Counted from the stretch's first letter, positions 52,722 to 62,072 are shown. The stretch: 64,000 nucleotides of DNA from CAIYXB01 sp038146805 (GCA_038146805.1 JAYQSH010000005.1:868001-932000); one strand, 5' to 3'. Made by a program: numbers and translations. The notes: generated by a model from the letters alone, not told the origin.

Positions 52722-53120
52722 GGGACTGATTCCAAACCCCATTTTGAATTTTACTAACTGATGCTCTAAACTCCACCTGGAAATATAAATCTTCAAAAAA
52801 CCTATATAAATAAAAGACTTTTGACAATTTTATTTTGTATTTACAGCGTGGCGTTACATGAATCAAAAAAGTCTTAAAATACCATTGTTTTAAAGGCTTT
52901 TAAAAGATTCAGGTGGAGTTTAGAGCACCAGTTTATTAAAATCACTAGCAAATGGGGTCAGAAATCAGTCCCACAAACGACCTTACGCTTAGCTTGTTTC
53001 ACTGCGTGAAACTCACTAAGCGACGGTGTTTGATTCTTTTGTTAGGCGTGTCTAACCAAACCCTACTTATGCCCAAATCTAAAGACTCGAGATACTTATT
53101 ACGGGTTTGGAAGCACGCCC
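52722..53120 (+). repeat. 235-bp MITE-like element, copy 3, split by another element
   Basis: 52722-52756 is the left end (GGGACTGATTCC...). 52933-53120 is the rest, from ...aaaatcactagcaaatgggg to ...ggaagcacgccc. About 15 bases of the original centre are missing around the insertion at 52757-52932. Confidence 0.85.
52757..52932 (+). mobile_element. 176-bp non-autonomous inverted-repeat element
   Basis: Terminal inverted repeats of 25 bases with 2 mismatches (left 52757-52781 ACTGATGCTCTAAACTCCAC..., right 52908-52932). Inside is a second inverted pair (aaaagacttttga / tcaaaaaagtctt). No open frame of note. It sits within copy 3 of the 235-bp element. A related solitary end occurs at 45239. 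Confidence 0.8.
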
Positions 53121-53198
53121 ATTTAGCGCCCAAATCTGTATCACGGTTTTCGGGCAAATCTTTCCTAAATTAGTATAAAAAGTATAATTGAAGCAATT

Positions 53199-54614
53199 GT
53201 GTTTTTGAAAAATAAACTAGAACTAACCCCAGCTCAAGTGACAATGATTAGTTTTGTTGCCCTGTCTTTTTTAGGTGCTCTTTTTTTGATGGCTCCTTTT
53301 TCTAATACTAATGGGCAATGGCTTAATTTTGTTGATGCTTTTTTTATGTCTGTTAGTGCAACTTGTGTAACTGGGCTCGCTGTTGTTCATTTAGGTCATG
53401 ATTTCACTCTTTACGGACAGTTAGTAATTTTGTTTTTGATGCAAATAGGTGGTTTGAGTTATATGACAATCACAACCATTCTTGTTTATATGGCTGGTAA
53501 AAAACTTTCTATCAGTGATTCAAAAATTTTTGATATGTCTAATAATAGTGAAGCCAAATTCGATTTTAAAGATTTTGTCATTAAGATTGCTTTGTTAACT
53601 TTTTTAATTGAAGGAGTTGGAGTTTTATGTTTGTCTTTTGATTCAATTAAAATTGTGATGGCAAATTATGCAAACTATTCTGACTTGCAAGCTTTTGCAG
53701 TAGGTATTTTTCAGGCGGTTTTTCATAGTGTCTCTGCCTTTTGTAATGCTGGTTTAAGTTTGTTTGAATCTAGCTTAGAAACTCATAGTGCAAATTATTG
53801 GCTTTTATTTATGTTTAGTATTTTGCCAATTATTGGTGGTTTAGGTTATACAGTGCTTACAGAAATTTCTGGGTGGTTTGATACAACAGCCAAAAGAAAA
53901 ACTTTGAGTTTGCATACAAAAGTTTCTTTGCTAGTAACTTTTAGTTTGTTGATTATCGGTGTTTTAGTACAGTTTGCTTTAATTTATATTCAAGGCTTAA
54001 CACAAACAGTACATAACTCTGTTGCTGACCCAAGTTTAGTTAATCCTCATGTGCATAATTTATGGACAGCCTTTTTTCAAAGTGTTGCTGCACGTTCATC
54101 TGGTTTTAATTCTATTCCTTTGACTGAGCTTGGAGACTCTTCTTTGGTTTTGTTAATTGTTTGGATGTTTATTGGTGCTTGTCCGGGTGGTACTGGTGGT
54201 GGAATTAAAGTAACGACTTTGATTTTAGTTTTTTCAATAATGTATGCAGGACTCAAAAATACGAAAGATGTAAAAATTTTAAATAGGTCGGTAGGTGCTC
54301 TATATCAACAAAGAGCTTTGATTGTCTTTATTTCGACAATTGTACTGATTATGTTTTTCACTTTTTTAAATGTTATTTTTGAGAATCAACAAAATATTAG
54401 ATTTATTGATCATTTGTTTGAAGTCACTTCAGCATTTACTACAGTGGGTTTGTCTACCGGAATTACAAGCCAATTAAGTGATCCATCTTTGATTGTTTTA
54501 TGTATCTCAATGATTATTGGACGTCCCGGACCTTTATTGTTTTTGATGGCAATTTTTACTGAAGAAACAACCAGAGAAATTCGCTATGCTGAGGAAAATA
54601 TTTTAATTGGTTAA
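53199..54614 (+). CDS. ktrB: K+ transporter, TrkH/KtrB family
   Basis: Cation-uptake subunit. 471 aa with four pore repeats and selectivity filters: SATCVTGLAV, SAFCNAGLS, ARSSGFNSI and SAFTTVGLSTG. The GTGGGIK gating segment is present. Length and absence of an extended N-terminus fit KtrB better than TrkH. The NAD/ATP-binding partner KtrA is not adjacent. GTG start is 10 bases after a TATAAT at 53183-53188. Confidence 0.92.
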   Translation: MFLKNKLELTPAQVTMISFVALSFLGALFLMAPFSNTNGQWLNFVDAFFMSVSATCVTGLAVVHLGHDFTLYGQLVILFLMQIGGLSYMTITTILVYMAGKKLSISDSKIFDMSNNSEAKFDFKDFVIKIALLTFLIEGVGVLCLSFDSIKIVMANYANYSDLQAFAVGIFQAVFHSVSAFCNAGLSLFESSLETHSANYWLLFMFSILPIIGGLGYTVLTEISGWFDTTAKRKTLSLHTKVSLLVTFSLLIIGVLVQFALIYIQGLTQTVHNSVADPSLVNPHVHNLWTAFFQSVAARSSGFNSIPLTELGDSSLVLLIVWMFIGACPGGTGGGIKVTTLILVFSIMYAGLKNTKDVKILNRSVGALYQQRALIVFISTIVLIMFFTFLNVIFENQQNIRFIDHLFEVTSAFTTVGLSTGITSQLSDPSLIVLCISMIIGRPGPLLFLMAIFTEETTREIRYAEENILIG

Positions 54615-54617
54615 ATT

Positions 54618-55991
54618 ATGAATAAATTTGTAAAAGAAGAAAAAATTGCAGTCTCTCAAGAAACGCTTTTTGATTGGCATGAAAGTTCAGGTGCGTTTCA
54701 AAGGCTTACTCCGAATTGGGAAAAAGTCAATGTTAAGTTTCATGAAGGTGGTATCAAAGATGGTGCTCTAGTCAAATTGACTGTAAATGTTTTAGGTCCG
54801 ATTGCTTTACCATGGCATTTAACTCACAAAGATTACAAAAAGCCAGAGCAATTTATTGACCAACAAATTATAGGAATGTTTGATCAGTGGAAACATTGCC
54901 ATATAATGAAGAAACTTACTGATAAAGAGTCTGTTTTAATTGACGATATTGGGTATAAATTACCCTTAGGAGCTTTAGGTAATTTTTTTGGTAAGGCTTT
55001 TGTTGAAAATAAACTAGAAAGATTATTTAGGTTTAGACATAATGTTACAAAACATGAAGCAAAAATTTTTGAAAAAAGGACAAAGACAATGAAAATTTTA
55101 GTTGTTGGTGCGCGTGGTTTAGTAGGAGACGATTTAGTTAGTTTTTTAAGACATCAGAATCATGATGTTTTTAGGCTTTCAAGAACAAAAAAGAACTTTG
55201 ATAATGATGTAGTTCTCTGGGACCCAAAAGCAGGTGTTATTAATGAGGCAGATTTAGATGGTTTTGATGCCGTTATAAATTTAGCTGGTGAAAATATTGC
55301 AGCAAAAAGATGGACGACAAAACAAAAACAAGAAATTAGAGATAGCCGTATAGAGTCAACTACTTTAATTGTAGATGCTTTAACTAAAGTTAAAAATCCC
55401 CCTAAAGTTTTTATCTGTGCTTCTGCAATTGGTTTTTATGGTGATAGACCCAACGAGGTTGTCAATGAGTCTAGTTTTCCAGCTCGTGGAGACTTTCTTT
55501 CTGATACCTGTAAAGAGTGGGAACAAGCTTGTCAACCTGCTGTTGATTTAGGTATTAGATTAGTTAATGCAAGGTTTGGTATTATTCTAAGCCCTAAGGG
55601 TGGTGCTCTTGCGAAACTTTTATTGCCATTTCAATTAGGTTTGGGTGGTCAAATAGGAGATGGTAAACAATTTATGAGTTGGATCTCACTAGATGATGTT
55701 GTTTATGCTTTAAATTTTGCATTGCAAAATGAATCTGTTAGTGGACCAGTCAACTTTACTGCACCTAACCCAGTAACTAATTTAGAATTTACAAAAGTTT
55801 TAGGTAAAGTTTTACAAAGACCAGTTGTTTTTCCTGTGCCAAGCTTTGCGGCAAAATTAGTTTTTGGTGAAATGGCTGATGCTCTTTTACTATCAAGTCA
55901 AAAAGTGAATCCGTCAAAATTAATGACTGCAAATTATGAATTTGCTTACCCTGATTTAGAGTCAGCTCTAAGACAACTTCTTGGTAAATAA
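54618..55991 (+). CDS. START-like (SRPBCC) domain fused to TIGR01777 NAD(P)-dependent epimerase
   Basis: 457 aa. Residues 1-150: a ligand-binding SRPBCC domain (ESSGAFQRLTPNWEKV, WKHCHIMKKL). Residues 158-457: extended SDR with ILVVGARGLVGDDLVSFL, LAGENIAAKRWT, SAIGFYGD and GDGKQFMSWISLDDVV, the TIGR01777 (YfcH-like) signature. Such fusions are known in cyanobacteria and actinobacteria; the substrate is unknown. Three bases after ktrB on the same strand. Confidence 0.88.
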   Translation: MNKFVKEEKIAVSQETLFDWHESSGAFQRLTPNWEKVNVKFHEGGIKDGALVKLTVNVLGPIALPWHLTHKDYKKPEQFIDQQIIGMFDQWKHCHIMKKLTDKESVLIDDIGYKLPLGALGNFFGKAFVENKLERLFRFRHNVTKHEAKIFEKRTKTMKILVVGARGLVGDDLVSFLRHQNHDVFRLSRTKKNFDNDVVLWDPKAGVINEADLDGFDAVINLAGENIAAKRWTTKQKQEIRDSRIESTTLIVDALTKVKNPPKVFICASAIGFYGDRPNEVVNESSFPARGDFLSDTCKEWEQACQPAVDLGIRLVNARFGIILSPKGGALAKLLLPFQLGLGGQIGDGKQFMSWISLDDVVYALNFALQNESVSGPVNFTAPNPVTNLEFTKVLGKVLQRPVVFPVPSFAAKLVFGEMADALLLSSQKVNPSKLMTANYEFAYPDLESALRQLLGK

Positions 55992-55995
55992 ACTA

Positions 55996-56334
55996 TTAGG
56001 CAGCAGCTAGTCTTTGACTAATCGATTTATCTTTGAATGGATTTATATCTATTCTTAGTTCAAGTTGTTCTCGATGATGTTTTCTATAAGCATCTTGAAT
56101 AATAGCTTCTAGAGCCTTACAAGTATCTTTGAAGTCCCCAGATACTTCTGTGCCAAAGCCGTGTGCACGAATGTCAGAAAAGTTCTTTGCTAAAATTTTG
56201 CCTACATCTCTTACTGCTTCCGAGTTGGATTTACCTGTGCCAAATCTTTGAACAACAAAATCAGCATTGAGGTGTGGGTTAAATGCTACGCTAGGTTTCT
56301 TTCTTCTAAAAAAAGACAGTATTTTTCTTATCAT
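55996..56334 (-). CDS. Unknown protein under TPP riboswitch control
   Basis: 112 aa. A short basic N-terminus (MIRKILSFFRRKKPS), then a compact alpha/beta-looking domain (NADFVVQRFGTGKSNSEAVRDVGKILAKNF, DTCKALEAIIQDAYRKHHREQLELRID). No signal peptide or membrane helix, so not a thiamine transporter, and it matches no thiamine gene known to me. The TPP aptamer ends at the ribosome site gggag, 7 bases before the ATG, so expression should fall when TPP is high. Converges on the epimerase gene 4 bases away. Confidence 0.75.
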   Translation of the reverse strand: MIRKILSFFRRKKPSVAFNPHLNADFVVQRFGTGKSNSEAVRDVGKILAKNFSDIRAHGFGTEVSGDFKDTCKALEAIIQDAYRKHHREQLELRIDINPFKDKSISQRLAAA

Positions 56335-56340
56335 TTTATT

Positions 56341-56424
56341 CTCCCTTCGCTAGTCTTAACTAGAGCAGGTTCAAAGAGTTTCTTGGTAAAAAGATCTCAG
56401 CTTATCAATAAGCACCCCTGAACA
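56341..56424 (-). promoter_or_regulatory. TPP (THI-box) riboswitch
   Basis: Read on the minus strand: CAGGGGTGCTTATTGATAAG, GCTGAGATC, then TTTGAACCTGCTCTAGTTAA and GACTAGCGAAGGGAG. These are the conserved GGGGUGC, CUGAGAU, UGAACCUG and AGCG-AGGGA blocks of the class in correct order and spacing. The 3' strand includes the Shine-Dalgarno of the gene starting at 56334, pointing to translational control. AT-rich promoter (ttacag...tataaa) precedes it. Confidence 0.93.
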
Positions 56425-56473
56425 TTTATAATTTTAGTATTTCTGTAAATTTTTTTTGTTAAGTTTTTGGGAA

Positions 56474-57255
56474 TTAATTTAAATAATTAGCAAACTCTTC
56501 TCTTAAAGATATTAAGTACTGAGGATAGATTGATGCAAAATGAGTACTTTCTGTATAGGTTTTCATGATGGGGTTATAAATTTTAAAATCTTCTACAAGC
56601 CAAAGACTTGAAATTCTCATGATATTGTTTTGGGCAAGTTTTATAAATGATTTGGCTTCTTCTAATTTATTGCTATAGATTTTTATCATGGCAAGTGCTT
56701 TATAGCAAAAAGCTAAGTGAAAAAAATCTTTACTTTTCGGAAATAAAATAGAGTTTTTTTTGTTAATTTCTTGCAAGATAGCTTTTTCTATTAAGCTAAA
56801 GTCATTGTTGCTTACTTGTGAGATTGCATATTCATATTTGTTAGGTAAATAAAAATCATTTTCTAAATCTAAAATTTCTTTTGTAGAAAGTACTATTTTG
56901 CCCCTCAAGAAATCCAAATGTTTTTTTGGTTTGCATCAAAGATTGGTTCATCATATTTTTGAAGGTATAAATGTGCAAGACTTTTTAATCTTTGCAAATC
57001 TTGATTTTTTGCATATCTTTTTTGATATATGTCAATGTATTCAAGGCTTTCGTTAATTTTGCCATCTGTAATTAAGCAGTGTATATAAATTAATGCTTCG
57101 TCTTCAAAAAGTTTTTTGAGGTTTTTTTCTTTTTTAAAATTTATTTCAATTTCTTGAAACTTACCTTCTAAAAGTAATTTTTCATAATCAATTTTTGCTA
57201 GTGCAGGTGTTAAACAAAAAATGAAAATACTAAAAAGAAAAAAGTTTTTGCGCAT
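56474..57255 (-). CDS. Secreted helical-repeat protein joined by a putative -1 frameshift
   Basis: Frame one 57255-56905 has a signal peptide (MRKNFFLFSIFIFCLTPALA) and TPR-like helices (KLKSLAHLYLQKYDEP). Frame two 56917-56474 continues similar helices (ALAMIKIYSNKLEEAKSFIKLAQ). At 56926-56920 the codons CAA AAA AAC form the slippery heptamer A AAA AAC, and a -1 shift joins the two as ...NQKN-HLDFLRGK... (about 260 aa). Without shifting, frame two would need a TTG start with no ribosome site. An indel is the alternative. Overlaps the tatD stop by 26 bases. Function unknown. Confidence 0.55.
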
Positions 57256-58033
57256 TTTGGGTACTTTGTTTGACTATCTCTTCTCTTGCCATTTGATAGC
57301 AAGTACTTAATGTATCGACCACATAATTAACATAGCTAGGCTCATTACGTTTACCACGTTTTGCTTGAGGAGCTAAATAGGGGCTATCGGTTTCTACTAA
57401 AAATCTAGACAAAGGAATTTGTTTGGCAGTTTCTCTAAAGTGATTATTTTTTTTAAATGTGACAACACCCGACCACGATATATAAAAGCCTAGTTCTAAA
57501 AATGCCTGAGCGTCTTCAAGGCTACCTGTAAAGCAGTGAATAACACCGTTGTGTGCGTCAGGGTTTTTTTCAAAGTTTTTAGCCAAGATATCAATAGTAT
57601 CTTGCCAAGCATCCCGAGTATGAATGATCAATGGTAAATTGAATTTTTTTGCTACATCAATATGTGTTTGAAAAATATCTCTTTGTTCTTGTTGCTTTTC
57701 TGGGCTTGTGCAATGAAAGTAATCAAGTCCAGTTTCTCCTATTGCTTTAAGTTTTTCGGCTTTATGTTTTTTTGCTTTTGCGTACAAGATTTCAGCACTA
57801 TTAAGGTCCCAGGTGTCTATATTGCAAGGATGAACACCGACTGCCGTAAATAAGTTTACTTGTTGTTTGCCATCATATTTTTTGGTGAGTGTAAGTAAAG
57901 TATCAAATTCATTAAGTTGACAACATGGATGTAAGATAGTTGAAACTCCACTATCATAAGCTCTTGCCATCATATCTTCGCGGTCTTCATCGTAGCTATC
58001 AAAACAAATATGTGCGTGACTATCAACTAACAT
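57230..58033 (-). CDS. tatD: TatD-family metal-dependent DNase
   Basis: 3'-5' nuclease of the amidohydrolase fold. 267 aa. Metal ligands in DSHAHICF (HxH), GETGLDYFH (Glu), IHTRDAW (His), GVIHCFTG (His) and LVETDSPYLAP (Asp). All present, so activity is expected, probably in DNA repair or degradation. Normal length. Confidence 0.95.
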   Translation of the reverse strand: MLVDSHAHICFDSYDEDREDMMARAYDSGVSTILHPCCQLNEFDTLLTLTKKYDGKQQVNLFTAVGVHPCNIDTWDLNSAEILYAKAKKHKAEKLKAIGETGLDYFHCTSPEKQQEQRDIFQTHIDVAKKFNLPLIIHTRDAWQDTIDILAKNFEKNPDAHNGVIHCFTGSLEDAQAFLELGFYISWSGVVTFKKNNHFRETAKQIPLSRFLVETDSPYLAPQAKRGKRNEPSYVNYVVDTLSTCYQMAREEIVKQSTQNAQKLFSF

Positions 58034-58062
58034 CTATATAAATAATAGCAAGAGAAAATGTT

Positions 58063-58302
58063 TTATAGATCTAAATTGAATCTACCATTTAGAATCCATC
58101 TTTGAATATGTTTTAAGTCAACTCCCGCTCTTTCTGATAATTCTTCAGGTAATATTTTTTCACCAAATTTTAAAAAACCTTTGGTTTTGTTAAATAATGC
58201 ATTGTCTAATTCTCGGCATTCCTCACAAACACCCGAACTCATCTGTGAACTTATTAAAGTTTTGCAGAATTCACATTGCATTAATTTTTTTTGTTGCCTC
58301 AT
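58063..58302 (-). CDS. YvyF-like flagellar protein (TIGR03826 type)
   Basis: 79 aa. Two CxxC pairs (CEFC, CEEC) form a zinc ribbon, followed by a C-terminal region (LPEELSERAGVDLKHIQRWILNGRF) like an HTH. This is the pattern of the small flagellar-operon protein YvyF of Gram-positive bacteria, which is encoded beside flgM/flgK. Position close to fliD supports a flagellar role. Exact function unknown; moderate confidence. Confidence 0.6.
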   Translation of the reverse strand: MRQQKKLMQCEFCKTLISSQMSSGVCEECRELDNALFNKTKGFLKFGEKILPEELSERAGVDLKHIQRWILNGRFNLDL

Positions 58303-58354
58303 CTTATAATAATCTTATTCCCTAATTTCAAATATACCTTTATTTTTTGAAAAC

Positions 58355-58675
58355 TTAGTATTTTAAGTTTTTATTTTTCATTTCAAGTTTTTTATTTTTT
58401 TCAAGCCTGTTTTTGATTTTATCTCTTTTATCTTTGACTTTTTCTTGTAATGATTGTGCTGAATCAAATATTTTTCTAATTCTATGCTTGATTTCCTCAC
58501 TTGCTTTTTTATTATCTTTAAGACGTAAAAGCTCAGAAATAAATACAAGTCTTTTTTGCATTAAGTTCATAATGTCACTATATTTATCATTTTGCTTTAA
58601 TAACTCTGTGATTTCTGAGTCGATATTTTCTATCGCATCTAAAGCTTGATTATAGTCTTTTATTTTTTCTATCAT
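58355..58675 (-). CDS. Coiled-coil protein, probable FliT-like flagellar chaperone
   Basis: 106 aa, almost entirely charged helix, Lys-rich C-terminus (KDKRDKIKNRLEKNKKLEMKNK). The ATG overlaps the fliD stop region by a base, so translation is coupled. Small helical proteins next to fliD are usually FliS or FliT export chaperones. No FliS signature was seen; FliT shows little conservation, so the call rests on context. Confidence 0.5.
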   Translation of the reverse strand: MIEKIKDYNQALDAIENIDSEITELLKQNDKYSDIMNLMQKRLVFISELLRLKDNKKASEEIKHRIRKIFDSAQSLQEKVKDKRDKIKNRLEKNKKLEMKNKNLKY

Positions 58676-61062
58676 TATCCACCAAGTAATCCTGAACTTG
58701 CAAGCGCAGCTTGTTGTTGCTGATATTGTGAAGTTATTACATCAAGTTGAGAAAATTGTTTCGTTAGTCGATCTCTCATACTTTGAATACTATCTTCTGC
58801 TCTTAAAATTCTGTCATCTTGTGTTCTAATTTGACTAGAAATGGATTCCTTTACTTGTTTTAAAATACCATTAGTTATACTTGTGTAACTATCTAAAACT
58901 TCATGTAATCTTGCAAATACTCCAAGGTTGCCAGATTCTAACAATGGATATTGAGAATCATCATCACTATTTCCCCATAGCAATCTATTAACTTCATCTG
59001 GAGCTGCGGCATAAGCTTCTGAAAATTTCTCACTATCAAGTTTATAGCGTACAAAATTACCATCAGCATCTAGTTCTGTCTCTAAGCCAATGTTTATAAA
59101 TGATTTGTAGGTATCGGCATCTCCACCTGGAATACTTGATATCACATTTCGAAATCTATTAACTAATCCTCGACTAAAAGAGTCATTTTGTTTCCTTAAG
59201 TCTAAAGTTAACTTACTCATTTCATCAAGAATTTCATTGATTTTTTCTTCGTAACCTTTGTAATCTTCCTCAATTTTAATATTGATTGATTCAGTTGTAA
59301 CTTTTGTAATATCAATAGTCACTCCATCAATTAAGCCTGTGATGGAATTGGAGTTTGAAACTAAAGTTTCTCCATTATTAAGAGTGGAAATTGTAAATTC
59401 TGCATTGTTGCCTAAAATTTCAGATGACGCATCTGCTAAGTTAAAAATAGAATCAATATTGCCATTAGAGCTTATAGTAAGTGCTAATGCTCCTGTATCT
59501 TCATTGGTTAATATCACCTTTCCATTTAAAGAGTCATAAACAGCAGATACTTTTGCATTTGCTGTATTGTTGATTTTGGTAACTATTTCTTGAATCGTAT
59601 CTGTGTCTGCATAAGTAATTTCTTCACCGTTGATAGTAATTGTTGTTCCTGTTACAGCTAAGTCAGCAAGTGTTGTACTCGCCTCTGGTGCATCTAGATT
59701 TTGTACACCTGTTGCTCTGCCTGTAACGGTATCAATTTTTGCATTGGTTAATCCAAGCGCTTTGAGCATATTAGAACTATTGTTGGCTGAACCTAAAGAA
59801 GTGAAGCTTCCATCTAATTGAATTTTGCCATTAACAAGTGTTGCAGATGTTACAGACGCAAAGCTTTCTAAAAAAGTTAAAACATTTGCAAGTGAGTTAT
59901 CTGAGCCAAGAGTTTCATCTGTTAAATCTAAAGCTGTCACTATGTTTGAGTCAGTTGATGTAACACTAATTGCATCAGAGCTAGCAATGTTATTAGTTAA
60001 AGAAAAAACATTTTCAGTAGCATCAAATGCCGCTTTTAAATTTAAAGCATCTTCAGTGTCAGAACTTGATGTTTGGTTGATTGCTAGTATTAAAGTTTTC
60101 AAAGTTTCCACATTAGGATCAAAAGTTAATTCGTCAGGATCAGTGCCTATGGTATCTGCAAAGTTTATTGTGACACCGTTGATAGCAAGATTTGTTCCTG
60201 TAATGCCCCAATCAGCAAGTGTATGTTCTGTAATGTCGTGACTTCCAGTTAATTTGTTACTAGCAATATCATCAGCATTAAAGCCAAGTGCATCAACTAA
60301 ATTTGAAGTTCCTGCTGTTAATGAACTTATTCCTGTTAGTTGAACTTTCCCGTTTGCTAATACAGCTTCTGAGATTCCAGAAAAAGTTTCAAGGAAATCT
60401 AAAAGGTCTTGCACTGTTGCTGTTGCAGGATCCAAAGAAAAAGTTTTAGTGTCACCATTTATTGTTAAAGTACCACTTGACAATGAAACGCCATCTTTAA
60501 AATTTGCATTGTTTAAAATTGTAGTTTCATCAATGTCGGTCGGTGGTGTGAGTGGGGTTGCTGTTTTTAAAATTGTTTTAGCTGCTTGTGTGTATTCTAG
60601 AGTCTCACCATTAATAGTCACAGTTCCAGAAGTAATATCATTAAAGCCTTTGAGATTGATATCTGTTAATTGTGATGTTGTGTCAATCCCTAATGAAAGG
60701 TTACTTGATGATTGTCTTATAGTCTCAGTCGCCAATTGACTAACTTCAATATCAAAGCTTTGCGGAGATGCAATATCAGTTGTTGTAACTTTTAAAAAGG
60801 CATCTTCTGTATCTGAACTAGTTACAGATTGCGGAGAGAGAGAAGTGTTACCCCTGATTATTGAACTATAATTAATTGTGCTTGAAAGCCCAGAAAGTGA
60901 TGTGCCAACTCTATTTAAAAAAGAGCTTTCTTGCTGTAATTCTAACTTTTTTTGTTCTAAAGGTATAATTCGAGATTGCGTTTCTAAACTAACTAATTGT
61001 TGTATTAGTCCAGCGGAATCAAAATTACTATTTAAACCAGTGAAACTTACTTGTCCACTCAT
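58675..61062 (-). CDS. fliD: Flagellar filament cap protein FliD
   Basis: Caps the filament tip and guides flagellin folding. 795 aa against 450-700 in most species. N-terminal FTGLNSNFDSAGLIQQLVSLETQSRIIPLEQKK and C-terminal DSYTSITNGILKQVKESI...ILRAEDSIQSMRDRLTKQFSQLD are the hallmark coiled ends. The centre (about 130-560) holds repeated flagellin-hook-like modules of type LTINGD-T/ ITINGEEITYAD with LLDFLETFSG and LTFLESFAS versions, which explains the extra length. Ribosome site taggagaat 7 bases before ATG. No clear sigma-28 site upstream. Confidence 0.95.
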   Translation of the reverse strand: MSGQVSFTGLNSNFDSAGLIQQLVSLETQSRIIPLEQKKLELQQESSFLNRVGTSLSGLSSTINYSSIIRGNTSLSPQSVTSSDTEDAFLKVTTTDIASPQSFDIEVSQLATETIRQSSSNLSLGIDTTSQLTDINLKGFNDITSGTVTINGETLEYTQAAKTILKTATPLTPPTDIDETTILNNANFKDGVSLSSGTLTINGDTKTFSLDPATATVQDLLDFLETFSGISEAVLANGKVQLTGISSLTAGTSNLVDALGFNADDIASNKLTGSHDITEHTLADWGITGTNLAINGVTINFADTIGTDPDELTFDPNVETLKTLILAINQTSSSDTEDALNLKAAFDATENVFSLTNNIASSDAISVTSTDSNIVTALDLTDETLGSDNSLANVLTFLESFASVTSATLVNGKIQLDGSFTSLGSANNSSNMLKALGLTNAKIDTVTGRATGVQNLDAPEASTTLADLAVTGTTITINGEEITYADTDTIQEIVTKINNTANAKVSAVYDSLNGKVILTNEDTGALALTISSNGNIDSIFNLADASSEILGNNAEFTISTLNNGETLVSNSNSITGLIDGVTIDITKVTTESINIKIEEDYKGYEEKINEILDEMSKLTLDLRKQNDSFSRGLVNRFRNVISSIPGGDADTYKSFINIGLETELDADGNFVRYKLDSEKFSEAYAAAPDEVNRLLWGNSDDDSQYPLLESGNLGVFARLHEVLDSYTSITNGILKQVKESISSQIRTQDDRILRAEDSIQSMRDRLTKQFSQLDVITSQYQQQQAALASSGLLGG

Positions 61063-61246
61063 GACATTCTCCTAAGTATCTATTACCCTGTGCAAGTATT
61101 TTTACTTATCATCTTTATACTTATGCCTTAATTGTTTTTACTAGGCTTTTTAAGCTATATTTGCTTTTTTTATAAAAAAGTTTTTTGACCCCTTAAAAAA
61201 AATTGTTTTTTTAGTACAAATAATCTAGTTCAAAAAATCTAAAGGG

Positions 61247-62072
61247 GTGATAATGATTAAAAAACTAAAAATATTTATAGCGTTAGTATTATTGATAGCA
61301 AATCAGCAAATTGTTTTAGCAAACTCGTGTCAAAATTCTGACAAAACAGTTGTCACATACAGTGTCAAAGCTGATCGTTTTTCAAGATCAAAAACAAAAA
61401 AGAAATCAGACGAGGTTTATGTAAGAATTTCACAAGCTGATTTAAAAGAATTAAGGAGACAGTCTTTGCTCTCTTTTAACCTCTTACAAAGAATTAGAGA
61501 TCTTGAAAAACTTTATAGAAATATTGAAAATATTGTCAACACTGTAGTCGAAGCAATTGATTTAATTAAGCAGTTTATTAATTACACTGGCTTAGATTTG
61601 GATTTTTCTGGAAACAAAGATGATTTTGAACATCTATCTGGTGTCGTTATGTCACCGGGTTTTGTAGAGTTTACGGCATCTGTTTATGACCCAGAAAAAA
61701 GCTTTGATGAAGTTGGCTTTAGATAGTTTATTTATGGATATTTACTATAACCGTAATTTGTTTAGTCTTGATCATATTGAAGGTGATGGTGTTGCTGGAG
61801 TAGACTATAAAAATATTTCTTTGGCAAAAAAATATGCTGCCTATAAGCAAAGAATAGAATTGCCAATTAGTGATGTTTTGAGTTCTGAGGTGAAATTTAG
61901 AGTTTATTTGGCTCCTTTAAATCCAGATCTGATTCAGGTTGGTGATAAAAGTTCAATTAATATTAAGTACTATAAGCGTGTACCTAAAAATGCTGATGGT
62001 CAAAGAATAGCTCCTGTGAGTTATGATTATGCTGCGACTACTCCTAGGGAAATCATAGTAAAAGTTAAGTAA
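61247..62072 (+). CDS. Secreted hypothetical protein, frame shifted near 61.7 kb
   Basis: Start MIMIKKLKIFIALVLLIANQ with signal peptide ending near VLANS, ribosome site aaaggggtg. Frame one runs to 61726 (VYDPEKSFDEVGFR). The next frame (from about 61686, e.g. DSLFMDIYYNRNLFSLDHIEGDG) continues to 62072 with a beta-rich domain (VKFRVYLAPLNPDLIQVGD). The two overlap by 40 bases with +1 offset and look like one protein of about 270 aa. Single-base loss, a real +1 shift, or two genes are possible. Function unknown. Confidence 0.5.

Noticed and set aside
59282..60739. Several plus-strand frames within fliD
   Set aside because: Val/Ser-rich shadows of a long, clearly recognised minus-strand gene.
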